From contig OZ024862.1 of the NCBI GenBank assembly GCA_964017155.1, forward strand, positions 41,087,175-41,151,174: a stretch of 64,000 nucleotides of DNA, read 5' to 3'. The notes under the pieces were generated by a model that worked only from the letters and a program-made list of their open reading frames with translations, ran no database searches and was not told where the DNA came from. A program made the translations under genes and the position numbers. Each line of letters opens with the position of its first letter. Position 1 is the first letter of the stretch. Positions 1 to 13,100 of this stretch are shown here, in pieces. Source of the DNA: Oasisia sp. SBJ-2009 (lineage: Eukaryota; Annelida; Polychaeta; Sabellida; Siboglinidae).

Positions 1-309
1 AAAACATTTTAAAAACACTTTCCTGTGTTCGTGGAAATGCTCAGAAGATGATAGCAAACAGTTCTATGTGTCAGAATGAGCATAATATCACACACACATG
101 CATGCATGCGTGCACACACACACACACACACCTTTTACTTGCGCAATATTCTGATGTGAAATTGTCATGTTTCCTAAAGAATGCATTATTTTATCATTTA
201 CATATCAGAATATAATATAATTGTAATATGGCGAGTAGTAACAACCTTTTATGAAATTGTCACAGACAATACTCAAATGATATTTACTTACGTTATTATA
301 TTACTTCAG
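1..309. other. TANGO6 intron end
   Basis: AT-rich DNA with a CA tract (91-130), ending in the acceptor ttacttcag at 301-309. No exon recognised. Confidence 0.7.
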
Positions 310-1289
310 ATGACACAGGAGGAAAGGTGTTTGACGACTTCTTGCGTACACATGTGCTTGAACTGTGCCGTCAACTTGAGACAAACTACAAAGATATACG
401 CGACCTGCTTGACATGTCTTTACACCCTTCAGACGACGGTGATGTCAGATGGGACTTTGTTCTTTGGAATCTGAGACTTCTGTCAGTGTTGAGATGCAGC
501 TTGGAGACAGCCGTGAGCAGACAGAACAGGGGTGAGGGTGTCGAGTCTTCACCCTCAGCCGATCTTCTCAGCCTTGCGCAACAGAAAACGGTACTGACAT
601 CAGTGCAACTGGTCGTGTGTCTGGGGATCTGTCCCGGGCTTCTCCCGGGTGTGGGTGTTCCCGTAGAGTGTAGGTCCCAGTATGGAAGACTGCTGCTTCC
701 CGGTGGTTGTGCCGGGGTGACAAGGGAGGCGCGTCAACAAAGACTCCTGCTGTGTCTATGGGAGTTGCTCAACTGCATCAGATTGGTCAGCCTGAGGTCA
801 CTCATCCTACCTCGGCACCTCTCCGATCTCCTCGCAGCCCTGTGTCAGCTGTGCTATGGCCCCAAGACGGCCCCAGTGAAGTCACCCGAGTCATGTGACA
901 GTTGTGCTTCAGTTGCCAGCCAGAGCACTGGTCCTGGCTCTGTCCAAACCCAGGGTCGTCAGCACGTGCTGTTCGGTAAGTCAGAACCTGACAGTCAGCG
1001 AGTCAGCATTGAGAGTAACACAACACAATCACAGTGTCAAAACACCCGGTCAACTCCAGGGGAACATTCTGTGCAGGGTGCCAGCACAGAGAGACTTGTG
1101 GGGGATGTTGTATTACCCCCTGGGAGTGGACATGAGAGAGGTAGGGAGGTGTGCTTGCTGGGGGAGGAGGAGCTAGGGCCCCGCAGGTGTAAGGAGGAGC
1201 TTCAACGACTCCTGGACGAGGCGCCCAAACCTCTTCTCATGCGTGACCTGTTGGTACTGCAGGGAGGGCCCAGAAGGACGACTGCAAAG
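310..1289 (+). CDS. TANGO6: TANGO6 exon (first in window)
   Basis: The acceptor is ttacttcag at 301-309 and the donor is AAAG|GTGAGA at 1290. The exon has 2 bases of a split codon plus 326 codons. It starts with the GKVFDDFL segment and contains SLAQQKT and LGICPGLLPGVGVPV, which match the N-terminal third of TANGO6. Residues from about 190 to 290 of the exon are Ser/Thr/Gln-rich and look like a disordered insertion. It ends in phase 0 after PRRTTAK. Confidence 0.85.
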
Positions 1290-4200
1290 GTGAGAACCTT
1301 CTGGAATTCCCACAGATAATCACTCATTGTTCAGCGCAACAGTCGGTGTCTTCAAGACAGCATTGAAGATACATCTTTTTAAAGCTTTGAGTGATGTGGA
1401 CTTTCCCTCGGACATGTTCTGGACTGTATACATTTTATGACACTAATTTTTTAAACTATTTTATTTTATTATTATTGTTGTATATACATTTAAAAAACTT
1501 TATTTACACCGTTTTTATTACTACTATACTGAATGGTAATTGTATTATTTGTATTTTTTTGGTCTAAAAATGTCGCTTTATTGGCATTAATAGTATTGTT
1601 AAAACATGATGATGTTTTGTATCTAAAAGCGCCATGAGCGCCACCATGTGGTGGATACCAGCGCTATGCAAAGTGCCATTATTATTATTGTATTACTTCT
1701 AGTTTGTAAATTTGTTCCCTGTGTTGCACTGGTTTCATGAAGTATAAGGGTGTCATTCAGTGTCACTGTTGCTTTTTTATCATTGTGGATTAACAAGTTT
1801 AAGTCCAGAGATATGTCTTAGATCGTCACGGTTAACCATACTTAAAATGTTGACTTACTATGTGGCATAGTGAATTAAAATAAATTATGTTTAAATCAGT
1901 GATATTTCAGTATATTTCGTACTAATTTTTTTTTTTAAATGGGTGCGTTGTTATTATTTCAGCCTTATATTAATTGCTAATATTCTTGTATAGAATGCCA
2001 AGTGTCCAGTGTGGCTTCAGAAAGTGGGGGGACGACTACTAGCTGACCAGCTCACTCAGGCTGGTGGGATACAGCATTTGCTCAGTACCATGCTACAAGG
2101 TAACTACTATACTGCACTTTGAACCCATCCTCACAAGCCAAGAGTGATTGCTAACCACACCATCAGATATCAACACTGTTTACTCAATCAGCTGTACTTT
2201 GTCCTAGTTTCTGTCTTTACGAGGCACACCCAAAATCAAAGGGCTTCAACCTGCCTGTTGTGACTGTCATGTGACCTAGTCTGGATATGATACAACGAGA
2301 ACAGTGTTTTGTTAAAATGCATCCCTTCTTGTCTAATCTAAATTGTTTTCGCCGACTATTTAATTTAGGCAGTTGCCAATTATGGCCTACTAAATATTTC
2401 CATGTAAAGCCACAGTGGCGCCCACTGGAGAGTGGTCCAAGAGGAGCAGCAAACTTGTAATAAGCCAGTAACACCATTGTCTTTTAACCATTTCTGTGCG
2501 GCATGTCCACTGCCTGTGAGACTTCAGGCTGCTATTCAGGCTTTGGCAACCTTTATCATTCAAAGCGCTTTAACTACTAATTATCCACTATGTGGAGCCA
2601 CTTGATTTATGCCGTGGCCAAGCTGAATAAATTATGTATTTAATCGTTGTCGTAGTTTATTATCGCTCTCCAATAGTTTATGGTGATATTCTCGGTTTTT
2701 GAAGATGAATTATCCGAACCTGTGGTGGCTACCATGGTAGAAGGCAGTATTTCAACCAGTGATTTGCCATCATATGTTTTGGATGGTATATTTAATAGTA
2801 TTGGTGAAGAAACTATATCGAATGATGGCGACATTCGAAAATATGGTGGTTTTGGTGAACTAAGCAACAAAACTGACCATGACAGTGGGAGTAGTTTTGA
2901 TTGATGCTCAGGTGATAGTGGTGATGAAAGTCACAGCATGAAACCAGAGGAAGAGCAGCATACCTTATGGGGTCAATGTAATATTGTATAACTCATTTTG
3001 TTCACTAATTATCGTACTTTCCAAAAATATGTAACATCCCTATTTATAAAATGCATATTTGGTCCTCAAATCTTGACTTGAAATGATGGCAACTTTGCTT
3101 AAGGCAGTAGGACTGAAATGGTTAATTCATTATTAATAGGAAGCCATGGGTTAATGGGCCGGGGGGGGGGGGGGGGGAGGGGTGAATAATCACAGGAAGA
3201 GTCAATGGAAGCTCAGCTTCCATGGTGAGATGTCACAAAGTTACATATTGGTGTACATATATTTTAGGATTGACATGTCATCACATTTCAAAGATGGATT
3301 TTAATTACAGGTTGGTCATTAAAATGAGTTTTACTAACATTTTTGTTTGGGCCATTGTGAGTGATGCCAATGTTATCCACCAGGTCAGCCCGACTCGGCA
3401 GACTGGCGGAAGTGTAACGCAATCGCACAGATCATCACTCGATGTCCACATCAAATGATGGCCGACGAATATTACAGACAGGTGGCACCACAGGTAAAAC
3501 TGCAATTTTTCTAGTTTTGTGCACATGTGTAATGTAACTCAAACTCGAAAGCATATAATGTAACTTGATGTAAGTCACACACATAAGTTTCTCCATGAGG
3601 CAAAACTTGATGTAGGTCACACGCTTAAGTTTCTCTGTGTGGCATAGCTTGATGTAAGTCACACACTTAAGTTTCTCTGTGAGGCATAGCTTGATGTAAG
3701 TCACACTCCTAAGTTTCTTCATGAGGCATAGCTTGATGTCAGTCACACACTTAAGTTTCTCTGTGAGGCATAGCTTGATGTCAGTCACACACTTAAGTTT
3801 CTCTGTGAGGCATAGCTTGATGTAAGTCACACACCTAAGTTTCTCCATGAGGCATAGCTTGAAAGTCACACACCTAAGTTTCTCCATGAGGCATAGCTTG
3901 AAAGTCACACATCTAAGTTTCTCCATGAGACAAAGTTTGATGTAGTCACACAGCGTTTCTCAGTGAGGCAAGGCTGGATAAGTTTTATTGTGATGTAGCT
4001 ATACAGTGGTGTACTCAATACACAGTTACTGTGAGATAGTTTGTTGACAAATGTCATGTATTGAACAACAATAACATTCTGTTATTCATTCTTGTTCTCA
4101 CTGCCATCTACTCATTACTCACTTGCATGTTTCCCGCACAGATAACCGAGTTACTGCACATGAGTGAAGACCAGGTGTCGCCACTGTATATCCGGGTTGC

Positions 4201-7200
4201 TGTTGCTACTATCGTCGCCATGACAACACAGAACAAGGAGGCAGCGCAGAGGTTGATAATAACACCTCTGTTGAATCCACTTCTCCAGTGTACTGAGGGT
4301 AAGAAATTCAACAATCAGAAATTTACTTTTTACTGACTTTATATAGTTGCTACGTCTAAATCTAAAATAAGGGCATGCAACCTTTTAGGGTGGAGAACTG
4401 CATTAGTTACTTGGAATAGGTCGGCGGAGGGCACATTTCGGTTGGGAGGTTATGGAGTGTGTGGGGGGTGCATGTGCCCCATGCTGAGTTCCTTTGAAAA
4501 GTAAAGTCCATAATGTGTATCAGGAAAGGGGGGGGGGGTGAAGCTGGGTACTTTGAGGAGCCTCATGGGGTGAAATTGGAGGTCTTGGGGGAGCCTAATG
4601 AGTGTGTGTGTGTGTGCATGCGTGCGTGCGTGCGTGCGTGCGTGCGTGAGTGTGTGTGCGTGCGTGCGTGCGCGCGCGTGCATGCGTGCATGTGTGTGTG
4701 TGCGTATCTTTCTGAAACAAATATCCTTAGCCAAGTTGTACTTGCAGGTAAACAGGGGGATTGTCAACCTGTGGCCTCTGAAGAACTATCTCAGTGCTTA
4801 CTGGACATACACAAGGTAACATTTAATTGTAGTTAGTCAATTGTTCCATCATTAATCTGACTAGGCTAAAAATATGAGCAAAAAGAAGTTTTCAGAAATA
4901 TGTTGTGGGTAGTTGGCAAACCCTTTACTGTAACGATGTGCAGTGTAATTATTCGTTTTTATTCAGTGACAGACTGCACCATACAAACCATCAGTGATCA
5001 CATCCAACGTGTCACCAATAACCAGCTGTGTTGTTTACTTAGGATTCTGACATGAAGTAACAGTCTTTTTCTTACGTGATACAGGATTATATTTTGTGAA
5101 GTTCCATGTTAGTACGATTATGCAATTCTGACATGAAGTAACAGTCTTTTTTTTACGTGGTACAGGATTATATTTTGTGAAGTTCCATGTTAGTACGATT
5201 ATGCAAAGTTAAGTATCTAAAGGCAACTTGAAATGTCTGTAAAGAGGAATGAACATTATGATTGACTAGCATGTGTGTAGCTGTTGTAATGTTATCCCAG
5301 TAAATGGTTTATATCATGGGTCCTGGTCATGGTAATTTTCAGGGATTTTCTCAAGGATGTATGACTCCTTATTGTTTCTAAATTAATGGTTAATGGAACA
5401 GGAGCTCTTAAGAGTTTTTATTGGCTGTTAAATAGACGTAAGCCAAGTATTCATAACATTATCCATATTGTTTCAATTGTTCTGTGTCACGTAACTAATT
5501 TATCGATCAGTTGGGGATATTTCACATTACTGAGGATACTTCCACTAATGCAAATTAAGTGTTCATAACGAATATAATTTATAAATACTCTGAGTAACCT
5601 ACCACCTACGCCACCTATGTGTAGGTAGAGCTGTCAGAAAGATGGGCATGCTGCTGTTCTGTGAATGAAAGAACATGGTACAGTTTTACACGTGTCTTAC
5701 TCTCCTAAAGTGTTTTACCTGGCGGTAAATGACATTGTGTTGTGGCTGACTTGGTTGTGCAGGTGTTTGTGGTGGGGAGTGAGCCCCACTCGCCACTCCT
5801 CGATGCCCTCCAGCCCGTCCTACACGTACTCTTCCAACTCCACTGCTTCATCAAGTCAGGGGTGTCACACCTAAGGTGAGTTGCTGTCAAGTCAGGGGTG
5901 TCACACCTAAGGTGAGTTGCTGTCAAGTCTGGGGTGTCACACCTAAGGTGAGTTGCTGTCAAGTCAGGGGTGTCACACCTAAGGTGAGTTGCTGTCAAGT
6001 CTGGGGTGTCACACCTAAGGTGAGTTGCTGTCAAGTCAGGGGTGTCACACCTAAGGTGAGTTGCTGTCAAGTCAAGGGTGTCACACCTAAGGTGAGTTGC
6101 TGTCAAGTCAGGGGTGTCACACCTAAGGTGAGTTGCTGTCAAGTCAGGGGTGTCACACCTAAGGTGAGTTGCTGTCAAGTCTGGGGTGTCACACCTAAGG
6201 TGAGTTGCTGTCAAGTCAGGGGTGTCACACCTCAGGTGAGTTGCTGTCAAGTCTGGGGTGTCACACATAAAATAATCAGCATCGGTTGGTGTCATTACTG
6301 GGGTGTCGCACATCAAATTGGATATTACCTGCTGGGGTCAAGTTTGAGGTGTCATACATCAAGTAAGTCGTCATCTGTTGATGTCAGGTCTGGGGTGTCA
6401 CACATCAAGTAGGTAATCATCTGTTAATGTCAAGTCTGAGGTGTCACACATTACTTAGGTAACTGTCAACTGTCAAGCAGCACAATGTTATAACATTGTA
6501 TCCTCCTGTTATTTTAAAACTTGAGAACAGTTTTGTTCACTTTGCGTTACCCCGGTTCATTCAACCTTTCGTAGTAAAGCTGTTCTTCTACTGTACAACT
6601 ATAACATTATTAAAGGAAATTCTATACAGTATTAGGCACAATTATCTCCCAAAGTAATAACTGAGTATGTACACATTACAATACGTGTACACCAGTACAA
6701 GCGTAAATGAAGATCACAGATACTGTCAACTGTGTAAGCATATGTGTGCGTTTCACATGAATAAATTTACACCAAATACTATTCCTTTTCGTCTCGCAGG
6801 CAACCAGTGCAGGACATCCTCGTGACCTTCCTGCGCCAGGCTGACCACCAGGTGGCACTGGCTGTCCTGCAGCTGATGGCGTTTGGTGTCATTCACGATC
6901 GCCCCGCAGATGTCCCGTGTGTGAGGATGAGTGACCATCTTCACTTCACCATGACTGCTACTGGTGGCGTCATGGCCACCACTAAGTGTGCTTCGCTCAC
7001 ACAAAGGTATGTGCTGCCACCTAGTGGCTGCAGTAGTACCGATCACTATTTCATTCATAATTACAAACTCACAATATAGTCCAATGGGCTTCATTTTTCA
7101 ATGCGTCAAGTGTTGTTAGATCAGGGTCAAAGGTCACTAATGTATGTAGAAAGTGGTGATGGGAGATCGGCACTTGGGTGGGGATTCACTTATAGTGGCT

Positions 7201-9972
7201 CTCGACTCAGTGTGTTTATGGTTGGTGTTGTGTTGTGCAGTGTGTTTATGACTGGTGTTGTGTTGTCCAGTGTGTTTGACCGCGGTCAGTGGGAGGACAC
7301 CTGTCAGTGCATCGTCCACCTCCTCAAGCAGCTGAACCTGGACAGACTCACCGCGGAGTTCTTTCTCCTACTTCTCAAGGTGAGGAGTAGTTTCACAACA
7401 TTGTCAGGTGATGCGTTAGTGTTGTTTCACTAATAGAGACTTGCCACTTTTATGATGACAAACTTGTCATTAGCATTAGTTAGCATTCATACACTGACTG
7501 ATTGGTTGGATTGTCGGCATTGACACTGTCTGCTACTCATATAAGTTTTACTCACAATTCGTATACACTATGTGGAAGCATAATATGATGCCTGATGCCA
7601 TGGCAATTCAGAAGTGCTAATCATAGATTATCACCCCGTTACTACTTCTTGAGATTTGTGCTGTTTTTGAATGAATGATTACAAAACTGTGTGTCTGGAG
7701 TAATGGCAGACGTTAGACTGGTATTTTTATATTGTTTGATATTTGTTTTGGAAAACTGACATTCCATACCATATGTTACATCGCCAGTAGTAACCCTAAT
7801 GGTCAGAATGCCTGAATCAACTGAAGCCTCTCTCATGGCAGGTTATGCATGCTGTTTTATAATTGCACTCAGTGTCGCAGTAGGGTTAAAAGATCTTTTG
7901 AATATTCCATAACCTTGTAAACTTCATAGAGATTTAATGAAAAGAAGACATTCAGCACATCTTGGTCGTCTTGTCCGTTAAAAAGTCACACATCCATAAG
8001 ATCAGATGGCACAAGTCAATCAGTGGTTTGGTGGAATAAAACCAATGATCGACCACTGTTTCATAACCACATGTTTCCTGCATACGCATGTGGAACGCCT
8101 CTAGAATAATTTCTGTAAACCATATATCATACCGTATGAAATATGTGGTACATACCATGTACAGTGGTACCTGTCTTTTAGGGACACCTGTGGGACCGAG
8201 CAAAAGTGTCCGTACATCGCAGGTGTCCTCTCATCAGAGGGACAAGAATTACAGACAATGTTTTTGGAACATATTTACAATCTTTATTAACCTCCACCAC
8301 ACCAATACCCACAACATATAGACATACATAGCACTGAAAAATCAAGAAGTCAGTAAACTATGTCCTTGGCCACAATGTCTCCACATCTCACTTCGCAGTG
8401 AAAAAGTCTGTGATTGACTTCTGCTTTGCGAAGGTTACCTGCTTAATGCAATGTTCTTGGACAAGACCCTGCACTGTCGTGACGGCGTCCAGCATGGCTG
8501 CATTTCCAGTGCGTGTTGCATAGTCCACAACTCAACACTTGTCTCTTCCCTTCACTTGCCATCACTAGATACGCGTGCTTATCGAACAAAATGTAAAACG
8601 TAATGTAAAAACAGCTGTGGGTTGAACTCGCACGGGTTGCTCGCGGTCTCTTGTGATTCGACAAAAACAACACTCCCAGCATGCACTGTGCAGTGCAAGA
8701 TGTCTTCACAAAATGTGCGACGCCATCTTTAAAAATATCGTATACAACAATAAAATTTTATTTATTTTGAAGAAAAAAAACCAAATCGGTATGACTGTCC
8801 GCTTTAGCAGTGGAATAATAATAATAATAAATTGTCCGCGGCCGCGTTCAGTAGGTGTCCGCTGATCTAAGGGACATATCCGTTGAAAATCAAACGGGAC
8901 CTCGGAAAAGTGTCCGTACATCGTAGGTGGCCGCTCATCTCGGGGGCCGCTGAAGACAGGTACCACTGTATATAGAGGCAAACGGTACACAGCTCTGTGA
9001 GTTTAACAAGATTTAACAAGATTGCCACCTAGAGATTCAACTCTAGATGGCAGGTGAACTAGGAAGCCCTTTGGCTTATCGAGAATCCAACCTATCTATC
9101 TAAGTGTACCCTGCCTGTCTTAGGTATATGTCAGTTTTAAACATATTTACACTACTAGCACCTACACAATCAGCCGATAATCTGTTCCATTCACTTACTG
9201 TTCTTTTTGAGAGAAAAAAATTATCTAGTTTACACTGCTTCTTTGCTAATATCCTCTAGTCCTCTGTTCCTTAACCGAGAAAAAAATATTTCTGACAATA
9301 TTTTCATATCCATTCAATATTTTAAATACTTCTATCTGATCTTGTCTCAATCTCCTGGTTTCTAGTGTTGTTAAACCAGATTCCTTTAAACGTATTTCAT
9401 AAGTAATATTCCTGTATGTGGTACATACGTGTACACAGCAAATGGTACACAGCTCTGAGTCACCATGTGTTCTGCAGGAGCTGACTGCCATTGTGTCTGA
9501 GGAGGTGTGCGAGGGGATCCAGCTGCCCCCAGCAGGGAGTGGGAGGAGGCTAGGGAGGAACCTGCAGGTGTTGGGTCTGCTGGCTGCGCTCTCCGAACAC
9601 GTCGACCCGGCCTGTTTCAGCAGCAACCAACACATCCTCCAGCTGGCTCAGGTCTCACAACATCTAACACATGATGGGTTGATTCTATTGATCATGTGGC
9701 AGTTTTATATGTGAAGAAAATAAGTGTATGTTTGCTTACATTAATAGGGTGGCTCACATGAAAATGAGCAAGATGTAGTTGTCTTATTGGGAGTCTTCCT
9801 GACCTCTGTAGAAGTGCTTCTTTTTTAATTTTTATTTTAAAAGATGGTTCTAATCTAAATATATGTGCGTCTGAACTAGATTTACGCAGTAACTTATCTT
9901 GGAGTCTTGAAAAGTTGATGCAGTAATCGTTGCACAAACACACACAGACAGATACAGACACACACACGCACA

Positions 9973-10029
<57 letters not shown>

Positions 10030-10068
10030 ACACCACACCACACCACACCACACCACACCACACCACAC

Positions 10069-10149
<81 letters not shown>

Positions 10150-13100
10150 TCTGTATGAGTCACGTTTTTACTTAACTTCACAGTCAGTGTACCATACCTC
10201 CCATGGCGTCTTGACAGCTTTCAGCAGTCTGACTAAGATGACTACTGCAGATGTCTACATGCCCCTAGTAGTCATTCTGCTCAAACATATCTCCTTTCAT
10301 GAGATGTGTGACGTGTATGTGGTGTCTTGCAGGTGACAATGGAGCGAGGTGTGAAGGTGTTGGAACACACGAGTGATGAAACAGTGGGTGTCTTTGAGAC
10401 AGACACCCTTACCCTGGCCATGGGGTTACTCACGGCTGTCCTTAGTCAGCCTCACAAGGTGGGGTATACACAACACTGGACACCTGATAAAGTGTGGTCA
10501 ATGCTTACACTTGCAAACAATGCATGCACTAAAACACTTGGTGTTAAACTGTTAAAACTACATGTTGAAAGTGGATGCAAATGTCTGGCAGCTACGTTAA
10601 GAACATTCAGTGACTTATAGAAACCTTAACAACTTTATGCATTTTGCTGGCAGTGAATATTGCAAGGAATCAGTATACGATCCCTTTCTTAAACAGGTCT
10701 TCCAACACCCTGTAGCTGTGTCTGTCCCTTATCCCATGTGTCACTCTTTCTACATGTGTAAGGAACCGTCTACACACGGCCCTGTCTACACGCATACTGT
10801 CTACACACCCAATTATAATATAAAACTAAATTACTGTCAAACTTTCTGTCATACTCACTGCGATCTAAATGTGGTGACATTTAGTTTCATTTTGCCAAAG
10901 ACTACCGGTAGCACGATATTGGGATTCAACCCTGCGTAGTATATGGTCTATTCAGTTAATTGTTTCTGATGGTAAGTATCTTGGCTAACGTAAATACATT
11001 TTATTTAAACTCCATATAATAATGACCTTGTGTTTAGTGTAATCAGTGTCTTGTTGTGTTGTGTCTCCCAATGACTGACCGTGTCTAATGTCATGTTTTT
11101 GTAGTTGACCACTGCTGACCGAGACCAGTCCAAGTCTCTCCTGCCCCTGCTACATCACATCGCCACTGACCACTCGGACCCAAACATCCAGGAAATGGCC
11201 ACTGACCTGCGCATCGCCATAGCAACGCATGGAATTGTGTTGTCAGAGTTGGCCAAACAGCGGGCCACAGGCGAGAGAGAGACTGGGCATGGCACGAAGG
11301 AGAAGGTTCAAAGTGAAGTGATAGGTCCCGAATCTGTAAGGTCAGAGGTGAAGAGGTCAGCAGGTCATGGGTCAGCTCCTCTGATTGAAGTCCTGTCTTC
11401 ATGTGACAGTGGTGACAGTGAGGTGACATCTGCTGTCAAGTGTGTCACTAGAAATGACACTACTGAAGGAAGAGATAAAATTCATGGAATGTCACCAAGT
11501 TTCATTGGGGTCAAAGTGTCAGGCGGTGGTGACACTGTGTCATCCAGCAACACTATGTCAACGGGTGTCACATCGACTAGTGTTACTACATCAACATGTG
11601 ACACCAAATCAGCTGATGTCACGTCACACAGTGACGCGTCACCACTGGACGAGGCCCTACAGGAGCTGTGCGACAGTCTGGTGCCGGTGCGAGGTCACGC
11701 CCTCATCACCCTCACCCACCTACTCCAGCGACGCGACCCCACGACCTTGACCCGCAGTGACATGCTGCTGAAGGTCTTCCGCGAGAACCTTGACCACCCG
11801 GACACTTACATCTACCTGCAGGCGGTGGCTGGACTCGCCGCCCTTGGCGACTGTGCCCCCGACACCGTGCTCCCCACCCTCCTCCAGGAGTACTCCCAGG
11901 CGTCACGCTCCGTCGAACTCAGGGTGAAGCTGGGAGAAGCAATCGTGAAGATCTGTCGCAGGCTCGGTGAGTCGCGTTTCTCCTTTTTCGTTTAGATCAG
12001 GGGTTAGATAAGTATATTTCAGGGAGCACTGACGTCTGGCAGATGTTCCCAGCATCCCACTCATAGCTTTATGCAGAGACCCGTCCACCCGTCATTTGGA
12101 CGGGTAAAAACAAATATAGACGGGTAGAAATATGGGTGGACGGGTAAAAAATGAAGGAGCAAGAAAGGTCTTCCAAAACCATAGATATTGTTAGTTATGC
12201 CTTGAAAGTGAGCATAAATGGTGTCACATGTGTGTTTGTAGTTCTTTTCAGGTCAAAAAAATAAATTTAAAGTTTGTAAACTGGCTTAACAGTTAACATC
12301 CATGTGTCCACCAAAACACGTGTGACTGGCAATACTTTGATCCTGCAAAGCCCTGATCCCACTTGGTGTAACTTTTTAAATTATCATTTCAGTCTACATT
12401 TCAAACATGTTCCCATATTTGTCCTATTTTTTATTTTGTTTACAGTTTGTTTCATTGAGATGTTAGCATAGTATACAAAATGTAATGCTAATGCCGATGC
12501 CCGAGCATAGAAACCATACAGACATACAAACCTAAGTGAGTTTTGTACATATGCCAAGAATATTATGCTACTATAAAAATGCCACTTCTTTTCTACTGCT
12601 GTAAATCAAGCTATTTACAGTGTATTTCAGTAATACCTGTATGTGTATGTTATGGGTGAATTTTTGGATATTAAACAATTTGTCCATGAGATGTAGCGCT
12701 AGCCTCATGGTTGCTACAGCCAATGTCCTCTCAGGTAAGGGTGTAATTAGAAAAGTTATTTTTAGCCTAATGAATAGGATTAGTATGTTTCAATATCATG
12801 TTCAATGTCATTATTTATAGTATGTAAACTGGCGACTTTACCACCCCCCCCCCCCCCCGACTTATATATACACATGTAGCTTCAAGACTGCACCACCAAT
12901 GGGTCGGGAATTTATATAATTAAAAAAAAAATTTAATTAAAAAACATGATGTTCTTGTTCTTAATATTTTTTTATTTACATATTTATTATGCATATTTTT
13001 ATCAATGTACTATATTATACATGGACATGCTTGTCTGAAATAAGATCTTATTCATTTATTTTACTCATATTGTTTTTCAAATCTCATAGCAAATGTGAAT

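Noticed and set aside
2680..2904. 74-codon ORF as a cellular gene
   Set aside because: It lies within the TTAA-flanked element and is best explained as a transposase remnant.
5705..6412. Repeat ORFs reading CDTPDLTATHLR and CCQVRGVTPKVS
   Set aside because: The 36-bp period keeps frames open. The array starts at a real donor and is intronic.
9692..10181. Cys/Val- or His/Thr-rich small proteins
   Set aside because: They are translations of CA and CCACA simple repeats.
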